Origin: Sodiomyces alkalinus F11
Lineage: Eukaryota; Ascomycota; Sordariomycetes; Glomerellales; Plectosphaerellaceae
DNA: 64,000 nucleotides
Reading direction: 5' to 3'
NCBI RefSeq assembly: GCF_003711515.1
Contig: NW_021167081.1
Span: 4,201,166-4,265,165, forward strand
Both the position numbers and the translations under genes were made by a program. The notes beneath the pieces are model-generated. The model was not told the DNA's origin and made no database searches. It worked only from the letters and a program-made list of their open reading frames with translations. Below, piece after piece: positions 24,501 to 36,860 of this stretch (the stretch's first letter is position 1; the number at the start of each line of letters is the position of its first letter).

Positions 24501-26110
24501 ATACCTAGAGGAATAGATTCTAAGAAAGCCTGTAGGGTTAAAGATAGGGCTACCTGTGTATTCCTTAAGGATAGACTACTATAGACCCGAGTAACTAAGG
24601 CCGATTTAACCCCTAAACGCTAGATTAACGATAAGGACACCTAGGTTAACCTAATTAGGAGAGCCTATAATAAATCCGGATACCGAGGAAGGCAGGGTAC
24701 TTATTACCGCCTCGCCACTAACTACTTCTAGGATAATATCTATAAGAGCGTTTAGAGGTTTATTAAGTCCTATTCTAAATACTAGGCCCGCGGTAGCTAT
24801 TCCTAGGAGGATCACTTAATCTTAATAAGCTTGCCCGAAACCGCCGTCCCTTTTACCTAGGTTAGCCTAGATATTTAATATCTCTAAGGGTAGTATCTTA
24901 TAAAGGCCCGCTATATATTTATAGGTTAGGTTAAGGCTTAACTGCTAAGGAAGAACACGTTTAAGGCTATTACCTTATTCCTATACGAAAATATAATCTA
25001 TATATATAGGCTTTATATAATCCTCCTTATAGATAGAGGTCTAGAGAATAAGGGTTATATAATCGAGCTAAACTATCGCTATAAGACTACTTAAAAGCTC
25101 GCCTTAGGCGATTACCCCCGCGCTAATAGCCTTAACGAGGTTAGGTATAAGGCTATTACCCACGCTCTATCTATTTAGTTAAAGCTTTACCCTAGAGCCC
25201 TTTATAAGCTCGTCCTAATAGTCCTTTTCACTAACCGTATAATAGTAAGAGCTTTTACTAGCCGTATCCCTTTCTTCGTTTTACACGGCTATAAGGCTAT
25301 TACCATAATTAAGATAACCTGCCTAACCAGAAGAGTATTAGATTAGTCGCCGCGTTAAAACCCCTAAGAATAAGATAATACTTCGGTTAAGGGCTTTTAC
25401 CTAGGTTAATACCGACTAATATACTACTATTACTATAATTACTAAATAATAAGGGTAACGGATAGCCTATATTAACGCTAGCCGTGTCTAAGTACTCCGT
25501 AAGTAAAGTCTATAGGTTAAGGATTGTATTCTAGTTTATAATACTAAGAAAGCTATTAATATAAGCCCTAAGGCTAAGCTTAACTATTAATAGAACGGCC
25601 TATATCGTATCCAGAAGGCTAATTACGATAATATGTCCTTTATTCTTAAGACTCTTATTAGGGAAAAACTAAAAGGGATTATATTTACCGCTAACCGCCT
25701 AAAACAGTGTATCTAAAACGATAAGAGGCATTAGGAGCCTAAGGACTAGACTATACTTAAATAAGACTATAGCGAGGAGCTTAAGATTATATACCTTACT
25801 CGAGGAGCGCCTATTACCGAAGAAGTTACCGAAATACCCTTTTTGCCTACTAAGGATCCTAAGGAAGATATTAGGGCCGAGGATAATATTAGTTCCTTTA
25901 ACTATACTATTAACGGTCTTTTACGCCGCTCTAAGAGACTAAGAGAGTTATTAGGGGAGTATTATAAGAAGCTAGAGGAAGAGTTAAAAAAGTTAAGGGA
26001 GTCTAGTACCGTTAAGGTATAGATTCTATAGCTCCAAGATTTTAACCTAAGTGAGTACGAGGATTATACTAGCGAGCTGTATTTTATTCCTTATTACCAC
26101 TTTCCCTGAT
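21560..26110 (+). pseudogene. gypsy1 pol (PR-RT-RNaseH-IN)
   Basis: Protease: VVIDIGAVFNTIRLDLIEKL at about 21,585-21,645, with the catalytic D-x-G-A. RT: LVDLFSGYN at about 23,262-23,290 and the catalytic box FINDI (from F-x-DD) at about 23,456-23,470. RNase H: IVDAS near 23,950 through to ADRLS near 24,290. Integrase: D near 24,868, DRGLEN near 25,030-25,050 and NSLNE near 25,120-25,140, so the D,D,E triad is still legible. The tail to about 26,110 is a charged helical segment (LRELLGEYYKKLEEELKK-like). Many RIP stops and frame disturbances mean it is dead. Confidence 0.85.
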
Positions 26111-26394
26111 TTCCTTTATTTTTAAGCGCCTATACTCGCTAGGAGGCTAGCGTGTAGTCTTAGGGCTAAGGGTAAATAGAGCTAAGTCTTTTATCTACCT
26201 ATAGTCGCGATATACGCTAGTATAAAGGGCGTAAACTTATCAATAATCTTTCTAACCACTATCTTAGGCTATTTCTTTTTTAAACCTTTACCTTTATTAC
26301 CCTAATTAGAACTACTATAAGCCTATCTAGACTTATTTCCCCGATTAGAAGACTTTTCCCTATATTTATTATTTATTATAAAGAGCATCGTCAA
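26110..26394. other. gypsy1 3' non-coding sequence
   Basis: AT-rich sequence between the end of gypsy1 pol and the start of LINE E, presumably the 3' UTR and part of an LTR. No counterpart was recognised upstream of gag. Confidence 0.35.
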
Positions 26395-26879
26395 GCCAAA
26401 AGTGACCCTAAGGTGCCGTATTATCGATAAAATCAATTCTGATATCGGATTCGGATTCTACGCCCTTATAAGCGCCGGAGACCGATATCGTAGCGAGGCC
26501 GTAGAGGGCGCGGTGGGTTATACGCTATACGGCGGCCTGTAGGGCTAACCTAATACGATACTAGTATACTACTATAAAGCGCCCAGAATATAATAACCAG
26601 CACTAACCCGGGGCGCGTAGCCCCGAGGGAGTTTCTAAAATCCTAGGCACTAAGCGGGCGTACTAAAGGCGTACTACATAAACTACGTACCTAATTTTCC
26701 GGACTACTAGCTAACGGGGTAAGCGCCGAAGAGGCGCTATAGCTTATATAGAAAATCCTTTAAATATAACACTATAAGATAGTTATAGGGAAGCCGCTAT
26801 GCTAATAACCCGGTAGCTATATACCCCCCCTTATAACTAAAGGGCTTACGGATATAATTTAATAAGCGATTAAGGGTCT

Positions 26880-27900
26880 ATTAAAGGAATTACTCGGGGT
26901 AGTAGGACCTAAGACCTACGCCTAGGTAGTAGGAAGTACGCCCGCGTAGCGCTAATATATTAAGATAGCACTGGTAAAGGTTATACCCACCCGATACGCC
27001 CGAGAACTAATAGTCCAGTACGGGGATACTAAGACTAACCTTAAAAGCCGGACCCTATAAAGGATTATTAAGGCGGTTAACTAAGTTAGCCGCCGCGTGG
27101 ACGTAATAGCCGCGCGATAACTCCTAAGTAGCGATATATTTATCAGGTTTAAGTATAGGAACGAATAGTGGATAGCGAACATGAATAACTAGGTTAAAGG
27201 CGTATTTAGCCTAAAAGCCACGATATAAGAGACAATATACTAAGTTATAGTAAAAGGAATACTAATAGCGTAACTCCTAACTAATAACCCCGACACGGCG
27301 CTATAATAACTTCGATTATAGAATAGCGTAGCGATTACCCGGATTAAGGCTAGGAAACCCAGGAATAACGTAGCACGGATAGCGCTATTAATTATCGAGG
27401 TCGCCCGCCCTAAGGATATAGAGCGACTAATAAAGGAGGGAGTTTTCTTTAATTATAGATACTATAATAGTAAACCCTATAACCCCGAGATCTCCTTATA
27501 ATAGTGCTTTAAGTGCCTTGACTTCGGGTATAAAGTAAGCTAGAACTAAGCGATAAAAGCGCTATACGGGTATTACGGCGGCGTAGAGTCAGCGTACTAA
27601 GGGGGCTTTACGGCGTATAAAGCTAAGATAGACCCGAAAATATAGCGTTATACCGCCTATAAGGGGCTATACGCGGCGTTTAATAATAAATACCTAAATA
27701 AAGCGAAAAAAAGGGCGTAGACTAAGGAGGTATATATTAATACGGTATAGGGATTCGACCTTAGCTAACTCGAGAAATATAGGGCGGAGAGGGAGTATAG
27801 CGTTTTCACGGCGTTATAAGAAATAATAGAAGTCTCCGAGCCGCCCGAGAAGAAGAGAAAATAGAAGGGACGCCTTTTAGGGTCGCGGAATATCCTCCTT
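26880..27900 (+). pseudogene. LINE E ORF1 (gag-like, zinc knuckle)
   Basis: Plus-strand reading with YARELIVQYGDTKTNLKSRT and, at about 27,505-27,590, CFKCLDFGYK followed by degenerate second and third ligands (ALYGYYGG). The first CxxC pair is still intact. This is the standard arrangement of LINE ORF1 proteins, which bind their own RNA. Internal TAG/TAA mark RIP. Confidence 0.7.
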
Positions 27901-28149
27901 AAATCGCGTACCGCCCTCTCCGCGCCTACTTAGGATAATATTATTACGACGTTCCTCGCCTTTAATACTACCTTCTAGCCCCTATAAAGCTTAGCCCTCT
28001 ACCCTAGGGCTATACCTAAGATATAACTATAAAGCGAAGCGAGTATAGCGTAGCCGCCTAAGATAAATAATTAGAATGGTTTAGTAGAATATAGGGGGAT
28101 AGCGGGATAGAGTATAGTAAGCGCTTTATAACTATAGCGGGTATAATAT

Positions 28150-31100
28150 AATAGCGGTAATAGAGCCCGGGTTAGATAAAAGGAAAAACTCGATTTACTA
28201 AAGGGGATATAATTATAGGATAGTATAAGGGAGTAAGCGCGCCCTGCTTTATATATATAAGCGGTATAAGGCCGTTACGTTTATATAGCGTATAGGCGAG
28301 GATTAGGCCTAGGCTATAATTAGAGTCGGGATATAATAGTAAGAGATAAGTATATAGATAGTATACTTATTATACTATAAGGGAGGAGAGTAGGAGACCC
28401 TAATATATAGTCTTACGGTAGAACCGGAGCGGTAGCATACTATACTAGTAGGAGACTTTAACTTAAAGAACCCCTTTTAGGACGGGTATAATAGATACGA
28501 AAGATAATCGGAAGACTTTATTACGCTCGCGTATTAATAGTAACTCGACCTTATAACCCCGAAAGAATATATTACTAGGACCTTAGCTGATATTAATCGA
28601 TAGTATAGCATGCTTAACCTTACCTAGGTTTTAACAGACTTTACCTATATATATTATGGGGATAATCTAGACCTAATAGGCTTAGACTATATAGCCTAGG
28701 TAATTAATATTAATACGGTGTAGCCGTATTAGCGTATCGCTAATAAAGGGTGGAGGTAGAGGAAGTTAGACTGCGAAGCGGCTTAGGGAGAGGCCTAGAG
28801 GCTAGACTATAGAGAAATACCCCTTACCCCGGAAGTAATTAATTAGGTAGTAAACTAGATACTATAAGACCTTATTAATATCGCGGACGCTACGGCGCTA
28901 TACTATAAGCTAGCCGTCTTCCGTAATAGGCTATTATAGTGGTTATAAGAGATAGTAAAGGCGAATAAAGACGTAATAAGGCTAACACGGCGTTATTACG
29001 GGCGGAGGTCGCGCGGTAAGTAGGATAAACTTAAGGAGGCAGAAGAATACCGCGATATACTAGTTAGGATAAACAAGCGGAAGAGCTAGCGCGGCGCTAT
29101 TAATATAATAGTAGTAAACTAGAAAAGCCTTTAAGCACTATAATGCTAGGCCCGGATAGCGAGCTACTCACCCCTAAACCCCCTATTTATCCCGCCCCTA
29201 TAGCGTAGCGTGGACGGACCGGTTATAATAATATATAACAGAAAAGCGATAATCCTTATAGCGAAGTTCTTCTCCCTACTATACCCTATAGATAGCGGGT
29301 ATATCGGCGGCGCGCTAAGGATAGCGATAGTATTATTTATGTAAAAGGTTATAGAAGAGGAGGTTTCGTAGGTTATATAATAAATAGTAAAGTATAAGGT
29401 ACCCGGAGAGGATAGCCTACTAAACGGATTCTTACTCGCCTATAGCTAACTACTCTATAAGCGACTAGTATAATACTTCTCCGTGAGCCTTAAGGCTATA
29501 TATTTCCTATAATAATACCGTATAATAAAGGTAGTAGTGCTTAAGAAACCGGGTAAACTAAAGGAAGCTTACACGATAGCCTTAGGGTAGCGACCGATAT
29601 TACTCCTAAGCGTAACGGGGAAAGTCCTTAAGAAGATAATAGTAGGGAGAATCGCGACTATAGCGGAGGAGTATCGACTCCTTTTTACCGGATAAATAGA
29701 AAATTAAAGATACCGCGATATAATAGTAGCGGTTAAGGCTATTATAAAGGGAGTATACGCCGCGTAGGAGTATAGCAGGGCTATAGCGTAATTAAAGCTT
29801 AATATCTAGGGCGTTTTCGATATAGTACTGTACTAAAAACTCCTTAAAGTCCTCGCCTAATACGGCTTCCCGGACTAGGTTATAAAATAAACCTAGTTAT
29901 ACCTTATAGCGCGCACGGTGCGCCTTCGATTTTATAGCGATATCGCGTATTAGGTAGATATTTAGTCGGGAGTCCCCTAAGGATCTCCCCTTTCCCTAAT
30001 CCTCTTTATACTATTTATTAGGACGCTTTACTAGGAATTAATTCGGATACTACGGGTTATAATAGTCGGCTTTACCAATAATACGAATATTATAGCCTTT
30101 AGATATAATAAGGGTATACTACGGGCGTATCTTAAACGGGTATAATAAGTCTACTAGAGCTAGTTATAAAGGAGTAGACTACGATTTAAGCCATGGAAAT
30201 ACGAGCTCCTCTACTTTACGAGAAAACACGACCCGTTACCGCTCTAATTACGCCTTAAGGGCGTACCGGCGCTATAAGTTATGGAGATACAGGTCTTAGG
30301 GGTTATCCTTAATTAGAAGCTTATATTCCGTCCCTATATCCGGAAACTTAAAGCTAAACTCCTTGCTTAGAAATACGCCCTTACACGCCTTATAGCGTTA
30401 GTATAGGGCTATCGTATTAAGGATACGCGTAAACTATACTAAATAATAGTCCGGAGCGCGGTATTATATACGGCCCCGGCCTTTTATATAATAACGGGAA
30501 AAGGGGAGAAGCTAAGGAGAGTACTAAAAGAACTAACTAGCGAGTAGGCGTAATACCTATATATTATTATCGGAGCGTATTAGGCTATAGCTATAAAGGT
30601 AGTTAAGATAGAGGCGGGGGTCCCTCCCCTTAACTTATACTATAACGCCCTAACCGCGTAAGTGGTGCTACGAGTAAAGGGCACCTAGATAGAGTAAGCG
30701 ATACTTTAGGTGCGATAAGTAGCCGAAGCGGCTATATAGCGTAGAAGATATAGGGGAGGGGTTAAGCCCTACCTAAGGTCCTAGGGGGTATAGAAGTAGG
30801 AAGTCGAATCCTAGCTACTCGGGAGGGAATTAGCCTAGCGCCTTTAAAAGGAATAGGCGTACCGGTAAAAGCGTACCTCGTTACGCTAATATAGTAGCGT
30901 GGCCGCGGTATAGATACCCTAATTTAACCGCGTAGCGCTTAGGAAGTATAAGGGCCTTATAAAACTATAGAGTTCTATCCTTACCTAAATATAAATAAAG
31001 AAGATAGGCCTTTATTATTTCCTTTTGATTAGAGGCGTGCCGGACACGGCGATACCGCGCTACTAATACGCTAATAGAGGGCCCGAGATAGCGGAATATA

Positions 31101-31350
31101 TCGTGCTATAATACTAGGATATATTAGGCGAGATACAAGAGCACCTCGCGGCCGATACGGGCGCGCGCCTATAAATAAAATAGGATTAGCTCCTAGTGCT
31201 CTAGAGTAAGGAGACCGCGGGGAAAATCGCGAAGTGGTTCCTATAAACCGGACGCTTTCCGGACTTTAGACTAGCACGATAACTAGTATCGGAGGTATAG
31301 TAAAGCCCCCGCGGTGCTAAAACCACGGGTATATATATAGGGGACGTATA
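28150..31350 (+). pseudogene. LINE E ORF2 (endonuclease-reverse transcriptase)
   Basis: EEP endonuclease motif VGDFNLKNPF at about 28,450-28,490. RT signatures: VVLKKPGKLKEAYTIALG near 29.53-29.59 kb (compare the family pattern of a Lys-Pro-Gly-Lys followed by a Tyr-Arg-Pro-Ile-type block), SGVPxGSPLSLILF near 29.97-30.01 kb, and the catalytic box now FTNNT (30,068-30,085), where both Asp have become Asn. C-terminal RPRGPEIAEYIVL-like sequence near 31.1 kb matches the family tail. Not functional. Confidence 0.82.
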
Positions 31351-31439
31351 AATAACTATAAAGAAGATGAGTAAAGGGAGAGTATATTATTTATTAATAG
31401 CTATTATACGGCTACGCTATAACTACGCTACGGTATACC

Positions 31440-33190
31440 TACTTACTCCTCCTTATCGTTATCTATATACTTATCGGAGTTATCGGCGTTATTAAAGCTA
31501 ATTACTCTACCGTCTACTAGGATAACCTTATCCTTATCGGCCTTATCCTTAGTGGTAAAGGTAATAGGGTTCTTAGAGGAGGGGAGGGGGATATTCTATA
31601 ATACGCGTTAGCTACGCGGTCGATACGGGGGAGGCGTGGGGTAACTTACGAAGTAGGCGAGTAGAAGCTTTAATATTTCGCCGTTACGAGCGTAGCTACT
31701 ACTATAGCTTTACGGGGGCGCGGCGGTAGGGGCGGCGACTATACTAATACTACTAGCCCGCCGGAGGGTGGCGCGGTACGCTTAAAGGGCGCGAGTCTAG
31801 CGGGTAGCCACTTACCGGTATTTACGAATATTCTATAATAGGATTAGTAATAAGGACGTAGCGTATACGGTATAACGGAGAAGGGGGAAAACCTATAAAA
31901 GGAGTTAGGGCGGCGGCGGCGGCGGCGGCGATAAGGGTAGTAGCGGTATTATTATAGGGGGGGGGCCTAATAAGAGGATTAGCGGAGTAAAGGCGTAGCG
32001 GGGGCGTAGCTGGGATAAACCGAGGCGTAGTAGCTACTACTACGATTATTATTAATATATTTAACGTAACGGGCGCTAGCTCCTAAGTCGGGTTAGTAGA
32101 TACGGTATAAAGCGGGGGCGTAACGAGGGCGTAGCGGGACTATATACTAGGAGGGTTCTAGTATAGAGCGGCCTAATAGTCTTATACTAGCGATACGACG
32201 TAGAAGGTATAGGGCGAGGAGTGGATAGTAAGTGTAGGGGCGGACTATACCGGGTTAGAATATAAAGCGGGGGCGTAAAGTGGGCGCGACGATAATAGAG
32301 TAGGGAACTTATAATAGAAGGCGGGGGGGTAGCTAGCCGTTTACCCTTATAGGCGCCGGTACCGGCTCCCCCTTTAGTAATAAAGGTCTTATTATTAGGT
32401 ATTTAGAGGGGTAGGAGAGTTAGACTAAGGCGGGCGTTACGGGAGCGGAGCGGGGGCGGCGCGAGGACGGAGTAACCCGGGGCCCTATTAGATCCCTTAC
32501 TATATAGCCGAATAGTATCGGGGGATCCCGTATAAGAGTTTTAGGGCTATACCTATATTATACCGACCACGTAAAACCTACCTTAAGAATGATAGCTTAA
32601 AGAAGGAAAAGAGGAAAGGAGGAAAAGAGAGGAAGAGAGGGAGGTTTATAAGAAAAGGGAGCGGCAGATTAGCCCTACGAGTCACTATGCCTTCTAAGGA
32701 ATAGTAGCCACGCCCGGCTTATACTATAGCGCTTACCCCGGAGAGCCTATATAGCGCGAGTAAGGGAGGTATATAACTAAATAAGGGCCACTATAAATAA
32801 TAGGTATATAAAGGAGGCTTTAGAATAAATAATAAATAACGGAAGTAGTAAGAGGAGGGTAGGCGCGCCCCCCCCTATAGAAGGGAGGGAGGGTATAAAG
32901 GGTGCCGCGGCGAGGGGAGAATAACCTCGCCGGATCCGGAATAAAGAGAAGTCCGAAATCCGCTTAATAGTTCGTGTAATCCTATAGTGCCCTACACTAG
33001 GTCCGTTATAGAAACACTGCAGGACCTTTTCTCGGAGGCTAGAGTAGTCCGGTATAAAAACGCGATTATTAAAACGAAGGATACTACTACTACTAGACTA
33101 TTATCCGTATATAGTATTATCGCCGTGAGCTTTTCGCTAATGGGCGTAAAAAGAGTTTTCCGCTTACGCCTCTACCACTTCTTCTAATAG
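31440..33190 (+). other. Unassigned GC-rich RIPed region
   Basis: No family was recognised. One plus-strand frame from about 31.64 to 32.66 kb can be read for roughly 340 codons with only TAG/TAA stops. It is Gly/Ala/Arg-rich (includes ALRGRGGRGGDY and an Ala run) and ends in a Lys/Arg-rich tail (KKEKRKEEKRGREGG). A short motif tataaagcgggggcgtaa occurs at about 32,103 and 32,262, with a related copy near 31,995. It could be a 3' UTR of LINE E or another element. The 66-codon ORF at 32,987 has no recognisable content. Confidence 0.3.
31908..31931. repeat. (CGG)n trinucleotide repeat
   Basis: Seven or more consecutive CGG/GGC triplets. In the plus-strand frame described for this region they read as an Ala run. 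CGG contains no CpA, so the tract is resistant to RIP. Confidence 0.9.
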
Positions 33191-34950
33191 GGTAGGAAAT
33201 TAAAAGTGGGGGGATTAGTAACGCAGGTAGGATAGGAACCACGCTAATTCCTAATAAGGCCTATAATAAACAACTTCGAAAAAGACTCTACCGCCTTAGC
33301 CCGGTTAGCAACCAGGGGGCGCTTATAGGGCATATATTAGGGCTTTCTTAATAACCTGTCCACAGGGTTTAACGTCCCCGTGCGGTACCGAATCTTAAAA
33401 TTAAACGGCGCAAGCTCCTTAAGCTATCGGGCATGCTGCCCCTTAAGCTCCGGCTTAACTAATAGGTGGCGATGGTTTAGGTAGTCTATTAGGACTATAA
33501 CAGGGCTCTGACTATAGGCTACGTAGTAACGCTAAGTACGAAAAGACTCGATAATAGCTATACACTTAGAGTCGAGCGTGCTATAATTAAGCTCCGCCCT
33601 ACTAGCTTACGGGATATAAACACTACAGGGCGTTATAAGCTATCCTCGGGTTAACTAATAATAGTGCTAATAATAAAAGCGGAAGTATCTCGCTTAATAC
33701 GTATAGGTAGAGCAGGGTTAAAATACCGTAACATGGGCGCTTTCTAAAATAGCAGTTTTATCTCCTCGAACGTAGACTAGGCCTGCGGGGATAGTATAAG
33801 TACCTTAGTAGAGCCCCCTTTTACATAATCTATAAGAGGGGTAACGACCTTAGAGTAGTTCCGAATAAAACGTCTATAGAAACTCGTAAACCCCTGGAAG
33901 ATCTATATCTTCTTAATACTATTAGGGAGCTCCTAGTCGCGGATAGCCTTAACGCGAGCTAGATCTATACGTACCCTATCTAGGCTATAGATAAACCCTA
34001 GGAAACCAATATGGCGGGTCTTAAACTTATACTTATCGGGATTAGTATATAAGGACTACTGCCTATTCGTAGTGACCGTATTTTATCCGGAACGCTATTT
34101 TCCACTCGTTACCTGCTTATATACGGAGCCGATAGTATACGTTTTTAAGGTCTAGCTTAGTATAGTACTACGCTAATAATAGCCGATCCAAAATCTCGTA
34201 GATAAGGGGCAGGAGAGTACGGTCCTTAACTATCATCTTATTCAATCCCCTATAGCTAATATAAAGGCATAGCTTACCACCCTTCTTAGGAATAAATAGA
34301 ATAGAGTTACCGGCTAAGCTAGTGTATAGTCTAATCTATCCTTTCGTAACGGTCTCCTATAGGTACTAGCACAGCACTTCTAATTCCTATACGGCGAGAG
34401 GGTAAATAGAACCGTATAGCGGCTTTTTCCTTGCCTTAATCTTAATTACGTAATCCTATTACTAGTACGTTAGCAGCCTCCCGGCGTTTTCGACGTTAAA
34501 AACGTTAGCAAAGTCCTAACACTATTCCGATCGTATAGGGGTAGCGGGGTCTCCGTCTACTTCTAAGAATTTATCTTTATAGCCTACTAAAGGGTTTTCT
34601 ATTAGGCCGATATAGCTAATACGTAGGACCCGTGTAAAACCCAGATAGGTTAGAGTAAGGATAGACTTAGCTTATCTTACTACCCTACGTAGCTCTCTTA
34701 AGGATATAATTATACTAAGCTCCGCGTAGATTAAAGCGTAAGTCTAGATACTATACTAGTAATTAAGATAAGGGTTAATGGCTACGAGCTATAGCCTCTC
34801 TAGAATAATCTTTACGCCCGTAAGGCTTATAATATAGACCTCGCTGCGCTATACTCTTTTACGACCCTAGTAGTGCGTAGCGACGATAATTCTATAGGTG
34901 GATCCTTAAGTTACCTTCGTCTATCATTCTATAATCCAGGATACCGGGAC
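33190..34950 (-). pseudogene. gypsy2 pol: RT with deleted catalytic core, plus RNase H
   Basis: Reading from high to low coordinates: AGNSILFIPKKGGKLCLYISYRGLNK (split by gaps in quality), then KLDLKNVYYRLRI and NEWKIAFRIKYGHYE near 34.1 kb. The frame then jumps to YTNPDKYKFKTRHIGFLGF near 34.03 kb. The whole segment expected between these, which carries the YxDD box, is absent. Downstream come FTSFYRRFIRNYSKVVTPLI and RNase H, ending in IRYRTGTLNPVDR near 33.37 kb. Deletion, frame change and RIP stops make this copy inactive. Confidence 0.85.
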
Positions 34951-35430
34951 CGGGGACCCGTTAGGAACCTAATTGGGTGCTAAAAGAGACCGATCTAAAA
35001 CGTTAATATCGGCGCCTCTATTAAGGGGAGCCGCTATCTACACCTATTCCCTCCGTCGGAGAAAGAAAACGCGTGCCTCTACCGGTATAATAGTAGTAAA
35101 GGGGGTTACTTAAGGCGGATATTATTCCTAGGGTATCTCGCCTATAACACGGCCGACTATAGCACGAGGCGTAACAGGTTAAGAGTTTAGGTTACTAGCG
35201 TTATTATTTAAAGTATAACCTCTGAATATAAGGGCTAGGGTATATAGTAGCGTAATACCCGTTTTAGTTATAGTTATAGTAAGTAATAGAGTCGAGGTAA
35301 CGGGGGGACGGGGATAACGGTCTAGGGCATATAGGGTAACTAGGAGCAGGAGTAGGGAGATATATAGGCGTAGTGATACGACCACGATTAGCAGGTACTA
35401 TACGCGAATATGGATCCCGCGGCACGGACC
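34950..35430 (-). other. gypsy2 gag-pol junction region, not resolved
   Basis: It lies between the RT and the putative gag reading. The 68-codon minus-strand open stretch at 35,179-35,385 (SLRLYISLLLLLVTLYALDR) is hydrophobic and unassigned. A protease D-S/T-G box was not found by eye. Confidence 0.35.
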
Positions 35431-35517
35431 CTATACGAACGTATAGCCCTGAGCTATCCGCTCGTTTGGGCCGGAGCTATACGTCCGTATGGATCCGAAA
35501 CCATACATTCGTATAGG
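35431..35517. repeat. Cluster of three near-palindromes (CTATACGnnCGTATAG type)
   Basis: The three sites are 35,431-35,446 (ctatacgaacgtatag), 35,477-35,492 (ctatacgtccgtatgg) and 35,501-35,517 (ccatacattcgtatagg). They are three versions of one dyad within 87 bp, interleaved with two atggatcc copies. This could be regulatory or structural DNA of gypsy2, or a CGnnCG-type binding-site cluster; function is unknown. Confidence 0.7.
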
Positions 35518-35559
35518 AACCGGAAGATAGATAGTCCGGGCCCGCTGAGGATATATATC

Positions 35560-36860
35560 CTCGGCGCTATTCGCCCCTTAATTTAGTAGAAGATATCTTT
35601 ATTCTACCATTATATACTAGAGTAAAGGTCACTCTTTTAAACCCTAGAAGCCCTAGGTCCAATAGTACTGGCTGGCCAGGAATTTGCCTGCACAGGGCTT
35701 ATCACGTAGAGGTAATAGTAAAAGTATAGGTAGTTAACTAAGTAGCTATCTAAGGACTATAACCCGGGGCACGCGAGCAGAAACGATATTATTCGGTACG
35801 GGTAGTAAACTAAAAGTCTATCTAAGCGACGGCCAGCCTATTAGTAATAGTCAAGGCCTTAGGTCTATAATAGGCCGGGACGAGGTCCTAGTAATCCTTA
35901 GGAACCCCTATAAAAACTATATAGTCCCAAATAGATAGGAGGACCCTTATTAGTACTATCTAAATCCGCTACTAGTCTAGGAGTTCGCCCGGGAGTTCCG
36001 ATTCTAAGGCTTCCTACTATTATATCAACTTAGTAAAGGTCTCGTCCTCTCTCTAGAATAAAATATATTTACTCTGGATCTATACCGCTACCTCCATTAA
36101 GCGGGTATCGTTATTGTTAACCTATTAGGATAGCTAGGTTTATAGTACGGCCTAGCTAACCCTATTAGAGTCGCTATCGTACTTATATCGGAGTTTAGCC
36201 TACTAGCGTTCCTTAAGATAGTAGAGGAGGCATGATGTAATAAAGTAGTTCTTTATAGCGTCCGTGGGAAAGGACTAAGAATGTAGATCGAAAAGCTGGG
36301 TTATCTCCTAAATAAATATAAAATACTTAGAGTAGGATATACCGTCCTATTTAGGGAAGAGGAAATTAAACTTAGCCTAAGTAGCGGATCCCTACATAGA
36401 TATCGTGGTAGATACGTCGTGGTTATACTAGGTCCCTATTAGGGTTGCGATGATACAATATCGGGGCTTTACTATATAGCGGTAGATAGTAGTATCGGCC
36501 GGGTTGAAATTAATAGAGGCGGTAGCGGTAGCGGTAGCGGCGGTATCGGCCTCGAGCTTAGTAAAGTAAGCAAGCTTACGCTTACGGTGGTTCTATGCCT
36601 CTATCCACTTGTCGCGTTTATATAGTTATTCGTCCGTTAGCGTGGCTAGGTTAACGTTTACCTGCGGGGGCAGGTTGAGAGTATACGCCTATCACGTTAA
36701 AGTCGTGGTCTTAGGAGAAACGGGGATAGCAATAAGGGCAGAGGCAGTAGTAGCGATAGGTGCCGGTACGGTAGTAGATAAAGGAGTCGTATTAGTTCTT
36801 AGCTTGTTCTCATTATCTCCCTTACCGGTAGGGTTATAGGGAGCGTCTGCTATAAAGGCG
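35560..36860 (-). pseudogene. Putative gypsy2 gag reading
   Basis: The minus strand gives a Thr/Pro/Ala-rich start (TPLSTTVPAPIATTASALIA) at about 36.78 kb. It continues with LYKRDKWIEA and RKRKLAYFTKLEADTA near 36.55 kb, then near 36.05 kb with NNNDTRLMEVAV, QSKYILF, REDETFTKLI and EALESELPGELL. Composition and position upstream of pol on the same strand suggest gag, but no zinc knuckle was seen. The 76-codon plus-strand open frame at 36,609-36,839 is its antisense shadow. A (GGTAGC)n stretch at about 36,520-36,545 encodes the Ala/Thr repeat in this reading. Confidence 0.4.

Larger units (their letters stand above)
18940..26110 (+). mobile_element. Ty3/gypsy retrotransposon gypsy1 (RIP-degraded)
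   Basis: A plus-strand gag-pol in the order gag, zinc knuckle, protease, RT, RNase H, integrase, which is the Ty3/gypsy order. All domains are recognisable, but stops (TAG/TAA) occur throughout. LTRs were not identified with confidence. LINE E begins a few hundred bases beyond its 3' end. Confidence 0.88.
26395..31440 (+). mobile_element. Tad1/CgT1-type LINE, divergent copy E (plus strand)
   Basis: A non-LTR element in the opposite orientation to A-D and clearly divergent from them. Order: ORF1 gag with zinc knuckle, ORF2 endonuclease, RT, then a C-terminal Cys/His region. The 5' boundary is placed where gypsy1-like sequence stops. The 3' boundary is uncertain: coding-like sequence ends near 31.4 kb, and the 3' UTR may extend into the next region. 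Confidence 0.82.
33190..36860 (-). mobile_element. Ty3/gypsy retrotransposon gypsy2 (truncated, minus strand)
   Basis: Minus-strand pol with RT and RNase H at 33.2-34.6 kb. Probable gag-like readings lie upstream at 35.56-36.85 kb. Integrase and the 3' end are missing: homology stops at about 33,190 just after RNase H. RIP is strong. LTRs were not found. Confidence 0.75.

Noticed and set aside
32890..32905. aaagggtgccgcgg shared between 32.9 kb and 41.2 kb
   Set aside because: It is only 14 bp and lies in opposite orientation relative to the two LINEs, so it is probably coincidence.
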